A stretch of DNA of 64,000 bases, from the NCBI RefSeq assembly GCF_001640025.1, contig NC_031673.1:496001-560000 (forward strand), in the 5' to 3' direction. Below the pieces are notes generated by a model that saw nothing but the letters and a program-made list of their open reading frames with translations, was not told where the DNA came from and did no database searches. A program made the translations under genes and the position numbers. Source of the stretch: Sugiyamaella lignohabitans (Eukaryota; Ascomycota; Dipodascomycetes; Dipodascales; Trichomonascaceae). Shown piece by piece: positions 1-10,178 of this stretch; the first letter of the stretch is position 1, and each line of letters opens with the position of its first letter.

Positions 1-86
1 CGCCGTCGACCGGTAAATCACACAGTCCGGAGAAGGCATGGGTCTCTTGTCTCTTATAGCAGATGAGAAGCTGGCTGGTGAGATAG

Positions 87-1916
87 CTAGCCTCGGGGCA
101 TAACTTCGACCTCATCTCCACACCACAGACACGAGTAGTGCAGCTGACCTCCTACTCGTACTGCTACCGATTTCATGGCAGCCCATTCGCCCTTGGCAGG
201 AATACGGCCACATTTGGCAGAAAGACATCTGGCACCCGTCTTTTTATAGCGAAGACCACAGGAATTGCAGAGTTGTCCGGCACTGGCAGACCACGAGGGT
301 CGCCAGCATGGCGACTGATCTGAACCACAAGAAATGCAGCGTCTCTTTATCGAGTTGGTGTATTGCTCGAGTGTTAATTGAGAATTGCTGTTTGCAGATA
401 GCTGTGGTGATTCCGGCGGTGACGGTAGACGGGGATTGTGAATATGAGCATGATCATCTCGGTCATCGTCTTCTTGGCTTAACCCTGTGGGTCCGCCTAT
501 CGTCGAGTGATTTGGTCGTGAGTATGGCTTGGTGTGTGAGGTAGCTGAGTAGGAAGCTCTACGAGCAGCTTTTTGTGGTCGATGATAAGACGATGAAGAG
601 ACCGTTGGAACCGACATTGATAGCGAGCCAGATGATGTCGAGGATGCTGACGACGACGGGATTGATAAGGATGGAGATAAGTACTGGGTTGTCGGGCTCA
701 TTGAGGAGGCCGTTGAAGTTCGATCGTGTGACGCTGATGAAGCGTATAGTGGTAGAATTGAGTTTGAAGAAGACACTTTTGAGAGACCTGCTTTGCCATA
801 TATACTCGTTGTTGATAATGTGGCAGGTGGATAGGGTGGAGACGTCTCTTGAGAGCGACTTGATGGGGGTACTGAGTGTGAGGAAGAAGAGGATGTAGAT
901 GTAGACGTCGTGTCACGATGGGAAGAACTTGAAGAGCTCGTCGAGGTGTGTGAGTGTGGTCGTGACGGGAAGTTTATAGGTGCTGTTGAGGGAAGTTTAT
1001 CGTGAATCCATGGGTATGAGATCTGAGATAATTCCTTGAGCTTTAATGGGTGGTTTTTCTTCATCCAGGCATCTAGCTGGGGTCGCCACGTCTCTCTTGG
1101 GGCTGTATCTGGATAAAGAAGTGATACAGTTGGCGGTGATAGGTGTGCCAAGCTTGTTGGAGTCAGTGGTGACGCCACGTGTGAGTATGACTTTGAGTCT
1201 TTTTGAGCGACACCTAAGCTTGTGGAAGGTGTATCTGTGATACTTGAGACTGACAGTGTCTCTTCATCGATGCTGCCGTCACTAGAAGACGAGGTTTTTG
1301 GTAGTTCTATAGAGACCACTGGTGAAGAGCTCTCTTCAGGCTGTAGGTTTGTTGGGAGAGAGTCTGTGTGTAAGGTTGAGTTCGAACCCGGTAGTGGTGC
1401 ATCAGTCGCACTTGAAAAGTATTCGTTGTGAGTAGACTCGTGTCCAGTAGATTTCGATGACTGATCAGATTGGCCCGTTGACGGGAAAAATGGGATCGGA
1501 GTCGAGGCAGTCGTCGATGACGACGATTGCGAAGTGAACACCGAGGTGGAAGATGGTGTAGAAGCAGCTGAAACAGAATTGACATTAGTGTCGTAACCAA
1601 TAGTCGCGGCGCCAGCACCAGTACTACTATCAGCTCCATTCACTACTTCATTGTCATTTGGGATTGAATCGTAATCTCGTTGATTAAGATCAGAGTCCGG
1701 AACGGTCCGGGCCAAGCCGGAACTTGTTCCGGAGCCCGATACCGAGCCCGATCCATTATTACTGTTATTACCAACAGAAGATACTGGTACCAAACCCGAG
1801 CTTCTTGGACTGGTGGTGTTGATAGCACCCCCTCGAAGAGACATGATTTCCGGAGATCTGTCCCGCATCAGCAGATCGGACGACCTAGGTGCCGGTAGGA
1901 CGAGAGACGAAACCAT
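87..1916 (-). CDS. ASH1: ASH1-like GATA-type zinc-finger transcription factor
   Basis: Product of 609 residues. The first ~520 residues are low-complexity Ser/Thr/Pro-rich sequence with poly-Ser runs, probably disordered. The C-terminus carries a GATA-type finger starting near residue 527 with the pattern CX2C-X19-CX2C, including [16 protein letters not shown] and [16 protein letters not shown], followed by GRIPAKGE. This combination, with WRPSW in place of the usual GATA WRR, is typical of Ash1, a daughter-cell/filamentation repressor recruiting histone deacetylase in budding yeasts (family knowledge). Four more cysteines (about 564, 569, 596, 599) could bind a second zinc. I chose ATG at 1916; an in-frame GTG lies 9 nt upstream. 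The gene is divergent from the TRAPPC13-like gene across a 3.1-kb intergenic region, as expected for a heavily regulated regulator. Confidence 0.88.
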   Translation of the reverse strand: MVSSLVLPAPRSSDLLMRDRSPEIMSLRGGAINTTSPRSSGLVPVSSVGNNSNNGSGSVSGSGTSSGLARTVPDSDLNQRDYDSIPNDNEVVNGADSSTGAGAATIGYDTNVNSVSAASTPSSTSVFTSQSSSSTTASTPIPFFPSTGQSDQSSKSTGHESTHNEYFSSATDAPLPGSNSTLHTDSLPTNLQPEESSSPVVSIELPKTSSSSDGSIDEETLSVSSITDTPSTSLGVAQKDSKSYSHVASPLTPTSLAHLSPPTVSLLYPDTAPRETWRPQLDAWMKKNHPLKLKELSQISYPWIHDKLPSTAPINFPSRPHSHTSTSSSSSSHRDTTSTSTSSSSSHSVPPSSRSQETSPPYPPATLSTTSIYGKAGLSKVSSSNSILPLYASSASHDRTSTASSMSPTTQYLSPSLSIPSSSASSTSSGSLSMSVPTVSSSSYHRPQKAARRASYSATSHTKPYSRPNHSTIGGPTGLSQEDDDRDDHAHIHNPRLPSPPESPQLSANSNSQLTLEQYTNSIKRRCISCGSDQSPCWRPSWSASAGQLCNSCGLRYKKTGARCLSAKCGRIPAKGEWAAMKSVAVRVGGQLHYSCLWCGDEVEVMPRG

Positions 1917-3334
1917 TGTGAACACAGTCTCTCAGTATATATATTCTTAAAACCAGGAAATGGCTAGAGCGTTCTTTTCGCACTGGCGATTTCAGAATCT
2001 GAATAATAAATAGTACAAAGCGTGGGATTGATGTCAATTGGACCAATTGATACCGATTTGCGCGCTCACGCTTGGTCACGATAGTATGATAGAATTGAAA
2101 AACCGATACGATCTGGTACGATCTGGAAGTATTATATCTACAATGTTGAGATGAAATTTGACACAAATCGATAGAAATCAATACAAGGTAGATGATACAA
2201 TGGCACTACAATGTCGATACGATGATGTTACGATGTCGAATCAGAACAGACTCAAATAAGTCGAACCCCCGAGAAATGTTGGTACAGAGTTAATAGTGTT
2301 GAGAACTGATGGAAAACCGAATAAATACCGATATAAAAACAATATCTAACTCAAAGTCCAACGTCTCCACTGAAATAACCGTATTTTGTATATATAATAA
2401 GACGTAGTAGCCAACGGAATGCGAAACGGCAATCGCAATTGATCAGACAATTTTACAAATAAGAATCGAAACAAACGAGACGAGACGAAAACAGAAAACA
2501 AATCAATTAGAACTTTTAACCAGTCGGTCACACAAACAAATCAGTTTTCTAAGACGGTTATTTAAAAAGTGAGGATGGAAAAAAAAAGTCGAGAGACAAT
2601 TGCTGTTGAACCGGAATACCAGACTGGTACGATACGGTACGGTACGGTAGTTAAGTCCGGGAACACGGCGACGAGATCACGACAGGACGAGTTCGGCAGT
2701 TGAAGGAACTGATAAAAGCAGGATAACCAGAGAAGCGATCCGACAAAACAATTCGCCAGCCACAATACGGCACAATTCGAGAATTTTCAAGACACTTTTT
2801 GGTGTGATTTTAGTGATTTGGTGAAATTTCAAAACTAAAAGTCCCAGATCAACAGTTCATTTCCCCTCAAAAATGGGAACTAAAACCAACTGGTAATCTG
2901 CTGCTGCGCTGCCGGTCTGTGTATTATTAGGTCTGACAGAAACGCACGGCAGGGAGACTCTAGCGGTACCCAGCAGCAGCGGCAGCAGGGCCATTGGGAG
3001 ACAGCGGTAGCATCAGCAGCAGCACCAGCAGCACAAGCGGTACAACCACGCAGGTGCCGGCAGCAACAGCGGCAGTAGAAGCCAGCGACAGGCAGGCTGC
3101 CAGCACGTAACAGGCAGTTCCGCAAGCAGGGCCCGCCGTCGCACGTCGCACCAACTCCGTTCCGTCCGCCGCGGTGCGCATAGAATCGCAACGTGGATGG
3201 GAAAGGGTACTCAACCTTACGTAACTTTCGATCCCGATCAGGCTATTTACATTATCTACCATTTCTTTTTCCTGAAAAGTTAATATTAACCTTACCCGTA
3301 GTGGGGGCTCTCCGACGAGGGGGAGGGGAGGGTG

Positions 3335-3476
3335 TGCCTCCGACGGCTGGGGCTCCACCCGAGACCCCGCTGCTCCTCTCGCTCCGCTCGAGTCGGCTCG
3401 TCGGGGGACCCAGCAAAAAACTCCTGCGAAGCAGGAGCAACCAGGGTCTGGGGCGGAGCCCCAGCCGCCGGAGGCA
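3335..3476 (+). repeat. Palindromic element, complete A-B form
   Basis: Left arm with tail A, right arm with tail B. The left core hairpin is decayed (ACCCGAG in place of GCCCCAG) while the right one is perfect with loop GGA. It lies in the ASH1 upstream region. Confidence 0.9.
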
Positions 3477-4067
3477 CACCCCCAACGCTGCCTGCCAAGG
3501 CATTCCCGAGCTGACTGTGATCCGAGATCGTCACGTCAGCTAATCTAATCGCCGCTGGAGGTGCCAGAGCTTATCGTCCCGTGCCAGTGGGGGAGTGGGT
3601 GCTCGATTTCGTTCATGAGAATGCGCTGGCCGGGGCTGAGAATGCATGTGCAACTGGTTAAGGTGCTGCTGGTGCTGCTGGTGCTGCGAGTTTACGTCGG
3701 GTGAGACATGATGTGATACGCCATGCACCGGTGCTTCGAAACCGAGCGTGCTGCTCGATACCACCGGACATGCAACTGGCCAGACCAATTGACTCGCACT
3801 ACGTGCATTGTTGTGTCCCGTCAGCAAAACAACTCCGTCTCACGATCCATAATCCATAGTCCAGTATCGACCTCGTGAACATGAGGGGCTCGGTCCCGAC
3901 ACCCCGCCACCCCACTCACCCGTCCCCCGACCCCACCCACCAGATGCCACTAACCAAACCGGCAATTTATTTATCAGATTTACCCGCTTAGTCAGATGCA
4001 GTGACCGCCCGTTTGGCTGCACGGCCGGCTCGTATCAGCCTGGCCGCCCCACGTCGGGGGGTGGGGC

Positions 4068-4206
4068 TGCCTCCGGCGGCTGGGGCTCCGCCCCAGACCC
4101 TGGTTGCTCCTGCTTCGCAGGAGTTTTTGCTGGGAACCCCAGAGGAGACGACTCGAGCGAAGCGAGAGGAGCAGCGGTCTGGGGCGGAGCCCCAGCCGCT
4201 GGAGGT
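4068..4206 (-). repeat. Palindromic element, complete, B-A order
   Basis: Left arm ends in the tail B hairpin, right arm in tail A; this is the reverse orientation of the A-B form. Both core stems are intact, and the right terminus is slightly degenerate (CCGCTGGAGGT). Confidence 0.9.
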
Positions 4207-4308
4207 TCACCCCACTAGCAATCAAAACTCTAATCCGCTCTCTGATCAACACGTTTGCTGTACCGTAGACTCGGGTGCGTCAGATGTGGGAGCAAGGGCC
4301 ATGGGGTG

Positions 4309-4360
4309 TGCCTCCGGCGGCTGGGGCGCTGCCCCAGACCCCGTTGCTCGCTTTGCTCGG
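4309..4360 (+). repeat. Palindromic element, solo arm (C-like tail)
   Basis: Single left arm with core loop GCT and a degenerate C-type tail GCTCGCTTTGCTCGG. No partner arm within 300 bp in inverted orientation. Confidence 0.8.
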
Positions 4361-4827
4361 TGCGTCGGGGGCTCCCCTGAGTTTGCTGTGGTGGTTATGC
4401 AGGGTCTGACTGGGGTGCAGATACGCAGGGCCCATTTCTGAGCAGTTTTTCTGCTGAGGCATCTCTGAAGTGTGTGAGACGGCACCTTTCATTCAGCTCC
4501 GGCAGCAATCCCAGCGTCTCGTACTATTCTGGTATATAAAAGCAATTAAATCTAATAGCAGTTTTCTAATGATAATCGGATTCTTTGCAAATTGATTATA
4601 AAATAAACCTAATATTTTAGAATTTTTATGTGAATTATTTAAATGTGGAAAAATTATGTAGTTCCAATGATATCAGTTTCTCTCTTATTAATAATGTAGC
4701 AGTCTGATTACTACTTCCATCATTATTAGTAGCTGTATCATCAATTATAGTAGGAAGTGGAACAGGAGCAGGTCCCCATTCCCCGCCCAAAACCACTACT
4801 CCAACCCCACCACTGTGGTCCCTACCC

Positions 4828-4889
4828 CGACTCGAGCGAAGCGAGAGGAGCAACCAGGGTCTGGGGCGGAGCCCCAGCCGCCGGAGGCA
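4828..4889 (-). repeat. Palindromic element, solo A arm
   Basis: Single right-oriented arm: tail A, then linker, core hairpin with loop GGA and the CCGCCGGAGGCA terminus, about 150 bp upstream of the TRAPPC13-like start. Confidence 0.9.
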
Positions 4890-5044
4890 CACCCCCTCCC
4901 TAGTACCCCTCTTCCCCTGAGAATTCCCCCCTGAGTAGGCTCCCTCCCCCGTGGGTTAGGGTGTAGATGGATAGTAGAGAGAGGGGGAGGGGGTTGACCC
5001 CTGGTTTTCCTGTTACGAGACATTTGTAGAGCAGGAGCAGCAGC

Positions 5045-5920
5045 ATGTCGAGCTCGTCTTCGAGGAAGCATTTGGTAGGGGTGAAAGTGCTCCAGCTGTC
5101 GCGGCCGGTGCTGAGTCGGGCCGAGATATTGAAGGAGACCCCGTCGACGCTGGTCGAGCTGCCCTCGTCGTTTAATGTTTATGTTGGCGAGAAGTTCTCT
5201 TGTCTGGTGTCGGTATACTCTGAATCCACCCAGCCGGTCCATGTCAATTTAAGTGTGTTTGTCGTCACTCCATCGCACAAAGAAACGGTATTAGTACATT
5301 CTGACCAACCGGAAGTGTCTGAGTTCACCCTTGAACCTGGCAAATCAACTCAATTGACAGTCCACTACGAACCGAAAAGCAGCGGGTCTCACAGTCTCAC
5401 CACAGCCATCAGCTACAGACCCAAAGTCTACGAATCAGCTGAAGATCTCTCTGACGAGGGATCCGGTTCTCCATCTACACAACAGACACCTGGAAAAACC
5501 AATTCTTCAACTCCAACTGGAACATCTGGAACTCAGGCGGATCAGAACCCGATCACGAACCCGATAGTCAAGTTCCACAAACGTAATGAATTCCTGGCCA
5601 CCCAGGCCCTTGAAGTACGCGGTAAAGTGACCTTTATTGACGGAAACCAGTCGGCGTATACTTTTGAAGCCGAGATAGAAAATGTGTCACACAACACCAT
5701 GATCCTCGAAACAGTCGACCTTCTCCCCGGGACGGGCTGGTTAGCAACCGCATCTCCCAACACTCCCGACACCCCTCTCCACCCCAAAGACGTCTGGCAA
5801 ATGGCCTACATCGTCACCACCGACCCCGACGCCACAACCGTCACATCAGCCCGTCCCGACAAATTCATGCTCGGCTGGCGTCGCGAACCTCTCGGCGAAC
5901 GGGGCTGGCTGGCTCTGTAA
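5045..5920 (+). CDS. TRAPP complex subunit TRAPPC13-like (DUF974)
   Basis: A 291-residue protein resembling TRAPPC13, a subunit of TRAPP complexes that act as Rab/Ypt exchange factors in Golgi and autophagy traffic. Family hallmarks are the N-terminal LSRPVLSRAEI segment, SFNVYVGEKFSCLVSVYSES (first beta-sandwich strands), a central Ser/Thr-rich linker near residues 140-175, and the C-terminal MLGWRREPLGERGWL that matches the conserved terminal strand with a Trp-Arg and Gly-Glu pair. It is shorter than the animal protein (about 400 residues), as usual in fungi. Single exon; ATG at 5045. It converges on the PAB2-like gene, with a palindromic element filling most of the gap. S. cerevisiae has no obvious orthologue under this name, which supports a basal lineage. 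Confidence 0.8.
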   Translation: MSSSSSRKHLVGVKVLQLSRPVLSRAEILKETPSTLVELPSSFNVYVGEKFSCLVSVYSESTQPVHVNLSVFVVTPSHKETVLVHSDQPEVSEFTLEPGKSTQLTVHYEPKSSGSHSLTTAISYRPKVYESAEDLSDEGSGSPSTQQTPGKTNSSTPTGTSGTQADQNPITNPIVKFHKRNEFLATQALEVRGKVTFIDGNQSAYTFEAEIENVSHNTMILETVDLLPGTGWLATASPNTPDTPLHPKDVWQMAYIVTTDPDATTVTSARPDKFMLGWRREPLGERGWLAL

Positions 5921-5949
5921 CCATTTCAAATCTAATTTATTGTTGACCA

Positions 5950-6089
5950 TGCCTCCGGCGGCTGGGGCTCCGCCCCAGACCCCGCTGCTCCTCTCGCTCC
6001 GCTCGAGTCGTTCCCCTCGACGGTGCCCTCCATCTCCTGCGAAGCAGGAGCAACCAGGGTCTGGGGCGGAGCCCCAGCCGCCGGAGGCA
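5950..6089 (+). repeat. Palindromic element, complete A-B form, convergent gap
   Basis: Complete element beginning 30 bp after the TRAPPC13-like stop and ending about 50 bp before the PAB2-like stop. Both core hairpins are perfect (loops TCC and GGA), and the centre contains CTCGACGGTGCCC. Confidence 0.93.
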
Positions 6090-6141
6090 GCACCTCTCCC
6101 CAGAGAATAGGTCGTTCGGTAGTATTGTACATATCTAGTAA

Positions 6142-6729
6142 TTAGTATGGTCGGTAGCCTCCTCTGCCCCTGCCACGGAATCCTCCTCTGTAGCCTCTGC
6201 CTCCCCTGCCGCCACGGCCTCGGCCTCGTGCGGACATTCCAGGGATGTTGGTTCGTTTGGGTGTCACTTTTAAGGGTCGGCCTCGGAAAATGGACTCATT
6301 GAGGAGAAGGGCTTGTGACACTAGTGAGGGCTCGGCAAACTCGACGTATGCGTATCCTTTGGGTTGTCCTGTGAATTTGTCGATGAGAATGGTCACGCGG
6401 TTGATGGTGCCACAGGATTGGAAGTGTTGTTGGAGCTCTTCGGGCGTGCTGCCAAAGTCGACGTTTCCAACGTACACGCTTCGAGAATCGACATCGGCCT
6501 TGTCTTCTGTCAGGTCAGCTCCTTCTTTTTGTAATTCTGATTGCATGGCTTGCAAACGTTCTGCTTCGGCTTCCAGCTCCTTCAATCGCGTTTTCATAGC
6601 ATCCACAGTCTGTTCTCCGTCGCCTGATGGCGCCTGTTCGCTGTGTTCTTGGGCTTCATCGTGGTTAATCTCCACATCCTGTGGTTCTTGACTCGTAACA
6701 GCTTCTGTCGCTTGATTATTCTCAGACAT
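6142..6729 (-). CDS. PAB2: Nuclear poly(A)-binding protein 2-like (RRM, RGG tail)
   Basis: A 195-residue protein of the PABPN1/Pab2/Sgn1 family, which binds poly(A) tails and links 3' processing to nuclear RNA decay. An acidic N-terminus is followed by a short coiled coil (about 43-70). A single RRM spans about 83-158, with RNP2 VYVGNV at 85-90 and RNP1 KGYAYVEF at 124-131. The C-terminal Arg/Gly tail (168-195, ending RGGYRPY) is typical of the family and a likely arginine-methylation target. Length, order and motifs agree with fission-yeast Pab2 and S. cerevisiae Sgn1. ATG at 6729, no intron seen. The gene shares a 1.8-kb divergent region with the NIPSNAP gene. Confidence 0.9.
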   Translation of the reverse strand: MSENNQATEAVTSQEPQDVEINHDEAQEHSEQAPSGDGEQTVDAMKTRLKELEAEAERLQAMQSELQKEGADLTEDKADVDSRSVYVGNVDFGSTPEELQQHFQSCGTINRVTILIDKFTGQPKGYAYVEFAEPSLVSQALLLNESIFRGRPLKVTPKRTNIPGMSARGRGRGGRGGRGYRGGFRGRGRGGYRPY

Positions 6730-8549
6730 TTTAGATTATGTCTGTTGTTGTGTACTGTGGGAGTTTTTTATCTGGTTGGCTTCTATCCTTTTATTTAGCC
6801 AGTCTTTAAATCAATTGCTATTCAGATGAATCGCACTTCTCCTGTATTCAACAGTTCTATTAATTCGTGAAATTGAACTTCTAGCGAAACTGTAGACTAT
6901 CTCGTAGTATACCACTTCCAGGACAAAATCAAATGACAACTTTCTTCTTCCCAATATGAAATACAGTGGAACCTGCTCTTGAGAGTATTTTATGCTTTCA
7001 AGTCACTTCGATTCTGTCGTAACTGCATACAAATTTCATGATCGACATAAATTTCCCGCCACATACCATGCGGCCCACGCGGCGGTCATGTTAGAAGGAA
7101 GTGAGTAGCACCAGCTAGGAGGATATTAAGTGGCCATTCCAGTTCGAACAGAGATGAAATTCCAAATACAAATTCTTTTTGATATTACAATGTTCTGTCT
7201 TCTCTTGACAGTTGGTTCAATTCCGATCATATCCCGCTCCTACTCACCAATGACCGGATCATGTCCGACCAAAACCTAACTCACGCCTGCATCATGTAAA
7301 TGAGCGTTTAAAGATCACGGTCTAAAGGATCAATCGATTTCTCCAATTAGAATTTAGGTATTGAGGACAAAAGGAGGGTTGACGGAGTATGAAATCGGAC
7401 TTTAAGTTCAGCTGGAGGCTCGTTCATAGACTTAGTAGTCTGTCAGTAGGGCAAGTGATATGCCAATTGCGAAGCAGGTGTCACTCAATTCAAACAACCT
7501 GCAATAACTTCACTAAACTTTGACACTTTTCACAAATTCATTCTTCAAAGGATCTAATCTGGGACTAGTGAGCATAAATGACAGCCACTAAACTGAGCAG
7601 TCTCAACAATTGCCCAAAGAATAACAATTCCTGATGCTGACTACCGGCTTGTTTTGACCCCGCTTTTTTGGTGCATATGCATGATTTTGATAAGGCATGA
7701 TGATGGCGATGACCGACTGACTAGTCACCATTCACCGGCATGCTGCCCCTTGCCAATCGGATCCTGATGAATCCAGCCGGACTCGGAGCCGGCTTTATTA
7801 GGTCTGCTGATCAATATATATTGCCAGTGACTTCGAAGAGAAGCTTTGAATTAATTAGAAGATGCAGGAATTGACTGTGCCTCGAAACCGATCTACGCCC
7901 CTGTCGCATGGTCGCCATGGTTCTAAGCTTACTCAAGAAAAAATCTAATCCAGAGTTTACGAGCATTTTATGAACATTTTATGGGTCGATTCAATGTTGA
8001 GCTAAATTATCATTTTTTTGAATTTCCAATTGAATTTTTTATTCTGTTTTTATTTGAAGGTCAATGAGCCCCTGATGTTGACAAGTCCCCATTTATGTTT
8101 TGAGGTTAAAGTCAGAAGCACACCCCGCCTCGTGGTCTCCTGGTGCTTATCTGCAGCAGATTGCCCACATGCAGCTGCCCCGCTGTCCCCGCTGCCCCTC
8201 CTCGCAGAGTCCTTCCAAACCCTGCGTGTCCACCCCGCTTGCTAATTCGCTAGCCCCACCTCTAATTAGCGATCGGTATAAATACCGCCAGAGTCCCATG
8301 ACTGGAGAAAGATTCAGCTATTGACATTTGTTTATTCATTCAATTGCGAATCAAGTCGAAGTAAATATCACACTTAAAAGAAGCAGCATTTGGTATCTGA
8401 GACCTGTTATTCAGTCAATTGCTGCATTATCACTAAATTGTAAAATCGGACTGACCTGAACTGTTCACCTCGTACAGACACAAGACCCTAGAGAGTATCA
8501 CTGGATCAATTCTCGACAGTATCCAATTGCTAAGCCATTGTCATTTGCA
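6730..8549. other. Divergent intergenic region PAB2-like / NIPSNAP
   Basis: A 1.8-kb region with no palindromic element and no convincing gene. The distal 400 bp contain a C-rich tract (8170-8235) and a TATA-like site. Confidence 0.6.
8277..8284 (+). promoter_or_regulatory. TATA-like site upstream of NIPSNAP
   Basis: TATAAATA lies about 270 bp upstream of the NIPSNAP ATG and just after a C-rich tract. This is a sequence match only; no transcription start can be seen. Confidence 0.35.
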
Positions 8550-9907
8550 ATGATCTTTCAATTAGCAAAGCGACCAATTCAGTCAGCCGGCGGTCTCCTA
8601 ACCGCAGGCCGCAGAACAGCTACCAATTTCAAGAGACTGCCCTCATTTGCCGAGATTCGGCCTATCAACATTGAGAAATACGCTCGTGAGAACAGTAAGT
8701 AAATGAAATGATTTCATCGATATTATCTTCAATCTCGGTTTCAATTATTCAAACTCACCAAGCAATTGGCACTTCCTTCAACCCCCTCAGTCTGGACACC
8801 CCTTAGCCCGACTCGAGCGAAGCGAGAGGAGCCACGGGGTCTGGGGCGGAGCCCCAGCCGCCGGAGGCAAGTAATCCCCGACCAAGAAACTAACAATTGC
8901 AGAAGCACAAGTTGACGAAGCAGTGGCCGAGTTCAGAGGCCCCACCGAGCCACCAGCAGAGGAGTCAAATGCGTCGCCCAGTCTGATTAAATCGTTTCTG
9001 TACGGATCTGAGAAGTTGAAGAAGGAGCACCAGGAAATAGAGAAGTCGTTTTCGACTGTGCTGATGAGAGGTAAATATGTGCATGAAATCGTCAGTCACA
9101 AGGTGATTCCCGCCAGGGCATACGACTACGTCCAACTGGTGTCCAAAATCTACCCTGCCATTGCCCAGGATCCCAAGAACGGAGTGCACTTGGTGGGTAG
9201 TTGGAGAACGGTCATTGGTGACCAGGACACTTATACGCATATTTGGGAATACAATGGGTTTGAGGGTTTCCACCGCACTCAGAATGTGATTCACGAGGAC
9301 CCTAAGTATCTACAATACCTCGGCGAGTTGAGAGAATGTCTTCGTTCGAGAGAATCGTCGATTATGCAAGAGTTCAGTTTTTGGGGAGGCACTGCCGCTC
9401 CTCGTGAACTCGGGGGTATTTTCGAGCTTCGTTCATATGATTTAAAGGCTGGATGTTTGCTTGAATGGGAGACCCACTGGAAAAAGGGCATTGAATGCCG
9501 TCGTCAGGTCATGGAACCTGTTGGCGCCTGGTTCAGCCAGATCGGGTCTCTAAACCGAGTCCACCACTTGTGGCAGTTTGCAGATCTCGAGCATCGTAAA
9601 TTGAGTCGTGCCAGGAGCTGGGAAATCCCCGGCTGGGCTGAAACTGTAAGTGCTATGATTTTTATTTGTGTGTCGTTTTGCAATACTAACTACTCTTTTA
9701 GACTCACGAGACCGTTAAACTCGTGAACCACATGGAATCGAATATCCTCGTTCCTCTTCCTTTCAGTCCTCTTAGGGTAAGTGAATTCTTGGCTGGGCGG
9801 GTCTGCCTCCGGCGGCTGGGGCTCTGCCCCAGACCCCGTGGCTCCTCTCGCTTCGCTCGAGTCGTCGCGTGGGGTTGGTTGGGACGTCTACTAACGTGTG
9901 CTAGTAA
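8550..9907 (+). CDS. NIPSNAP family mitochondrial protein, four exons
   Basis: Exons 8550-8694, 8903-9645, 9702-9776 and 9905-9907 give 321 residues. The Arg/Ala-rich N-terminus is a likely mitochondrial presequence. The body matches the NIPSNAP family (two dimeric alpha-beta-barrel-like repeats): SFLYGSEKLKKEHQEIEKSF, GSWRTVIGDQDTYTHIWEY, ELRSYDLKAGCLLEWETHW and the terminus ILVPLPFSPLR, which matches where animal NIPSNAPs end. All introns have GTAAGT donors and ACTAAC branch sites. The last intron (9777-9904) lies exactly between the final sense codon and TAA, so exon 4 adds only the stop. Introns 1 and 3 each carry a palindromic half-element; intron 2 (56 nt) does not. Retaining intron 3 would extend the C-terminus by roughly 95 residues. 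Molecular function is poorly known; animal members mark mitochondria for mitophagy. Confidence 0.9.
8809..8869 (-). repeat. Palindromic element, solo A arm in NIPSNAP intron 1
   Basis: Right-oriented A arm inside the 208-nt intron 8695-8902, ending about 20 bp before the ACTAAC branch site. The core stem is perfect, loop GGA. Confidence 0.93.
9804..9864 (+). repeat. Palindromic element, solo A arm in NIPSNAP intron 3
   Basis: Left-oriented A arm with loop TCT inside the 128-nt terminal intron (9777-9904). It begins 27 nt after the donor and accounts for about half of the intron. Confidence 0.93.
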
Positions 9908-10178
9908 TCGCTGGATCATGGTCGGTTTGTATTTATCGTGTTCTGTCCACTCCACTCTAGTAAATATATTTCTCCGTATTTATATATTTATTAATACAAC
10001 CATATGTTCTATACGATTGGCTGAAACCTCTGTGAAAGTAAATAAACTAATAGCATATGAAGTATGAATATAATTAAGATTAGGTAATATCTATAGTAAT
10101 AGGATTATGACTACAAATATCAATGTGAGTATTAATATGATTTTGGCTATGTACAATTAATTGGCCGGTCGTGACTTT

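Larger units (their letters stand above)
1917..5044. other. Long divergent intergenic region ASH1 / TRAPPC13-like
   Basis: A 3.1-kb region without a convincing gene. It holds four palindromic-element loci (3335-3476, 4068-4206, 4309-4360, 4828-4889), short GGTACG iterations near 2630-2650 and CAG/GCA-rich DNA at 2960-3080. A His/Gln-rich open frame at 3540-3827 (minus) has no visible domain and was not called. Confidence 0.6.

Noticed and set aside
3540..3827. His/Gln-rich 95-codon frame upstream of ASH1
   Set aside because: Composition follows CAG/CTG-rich DNA; no supporting motif.
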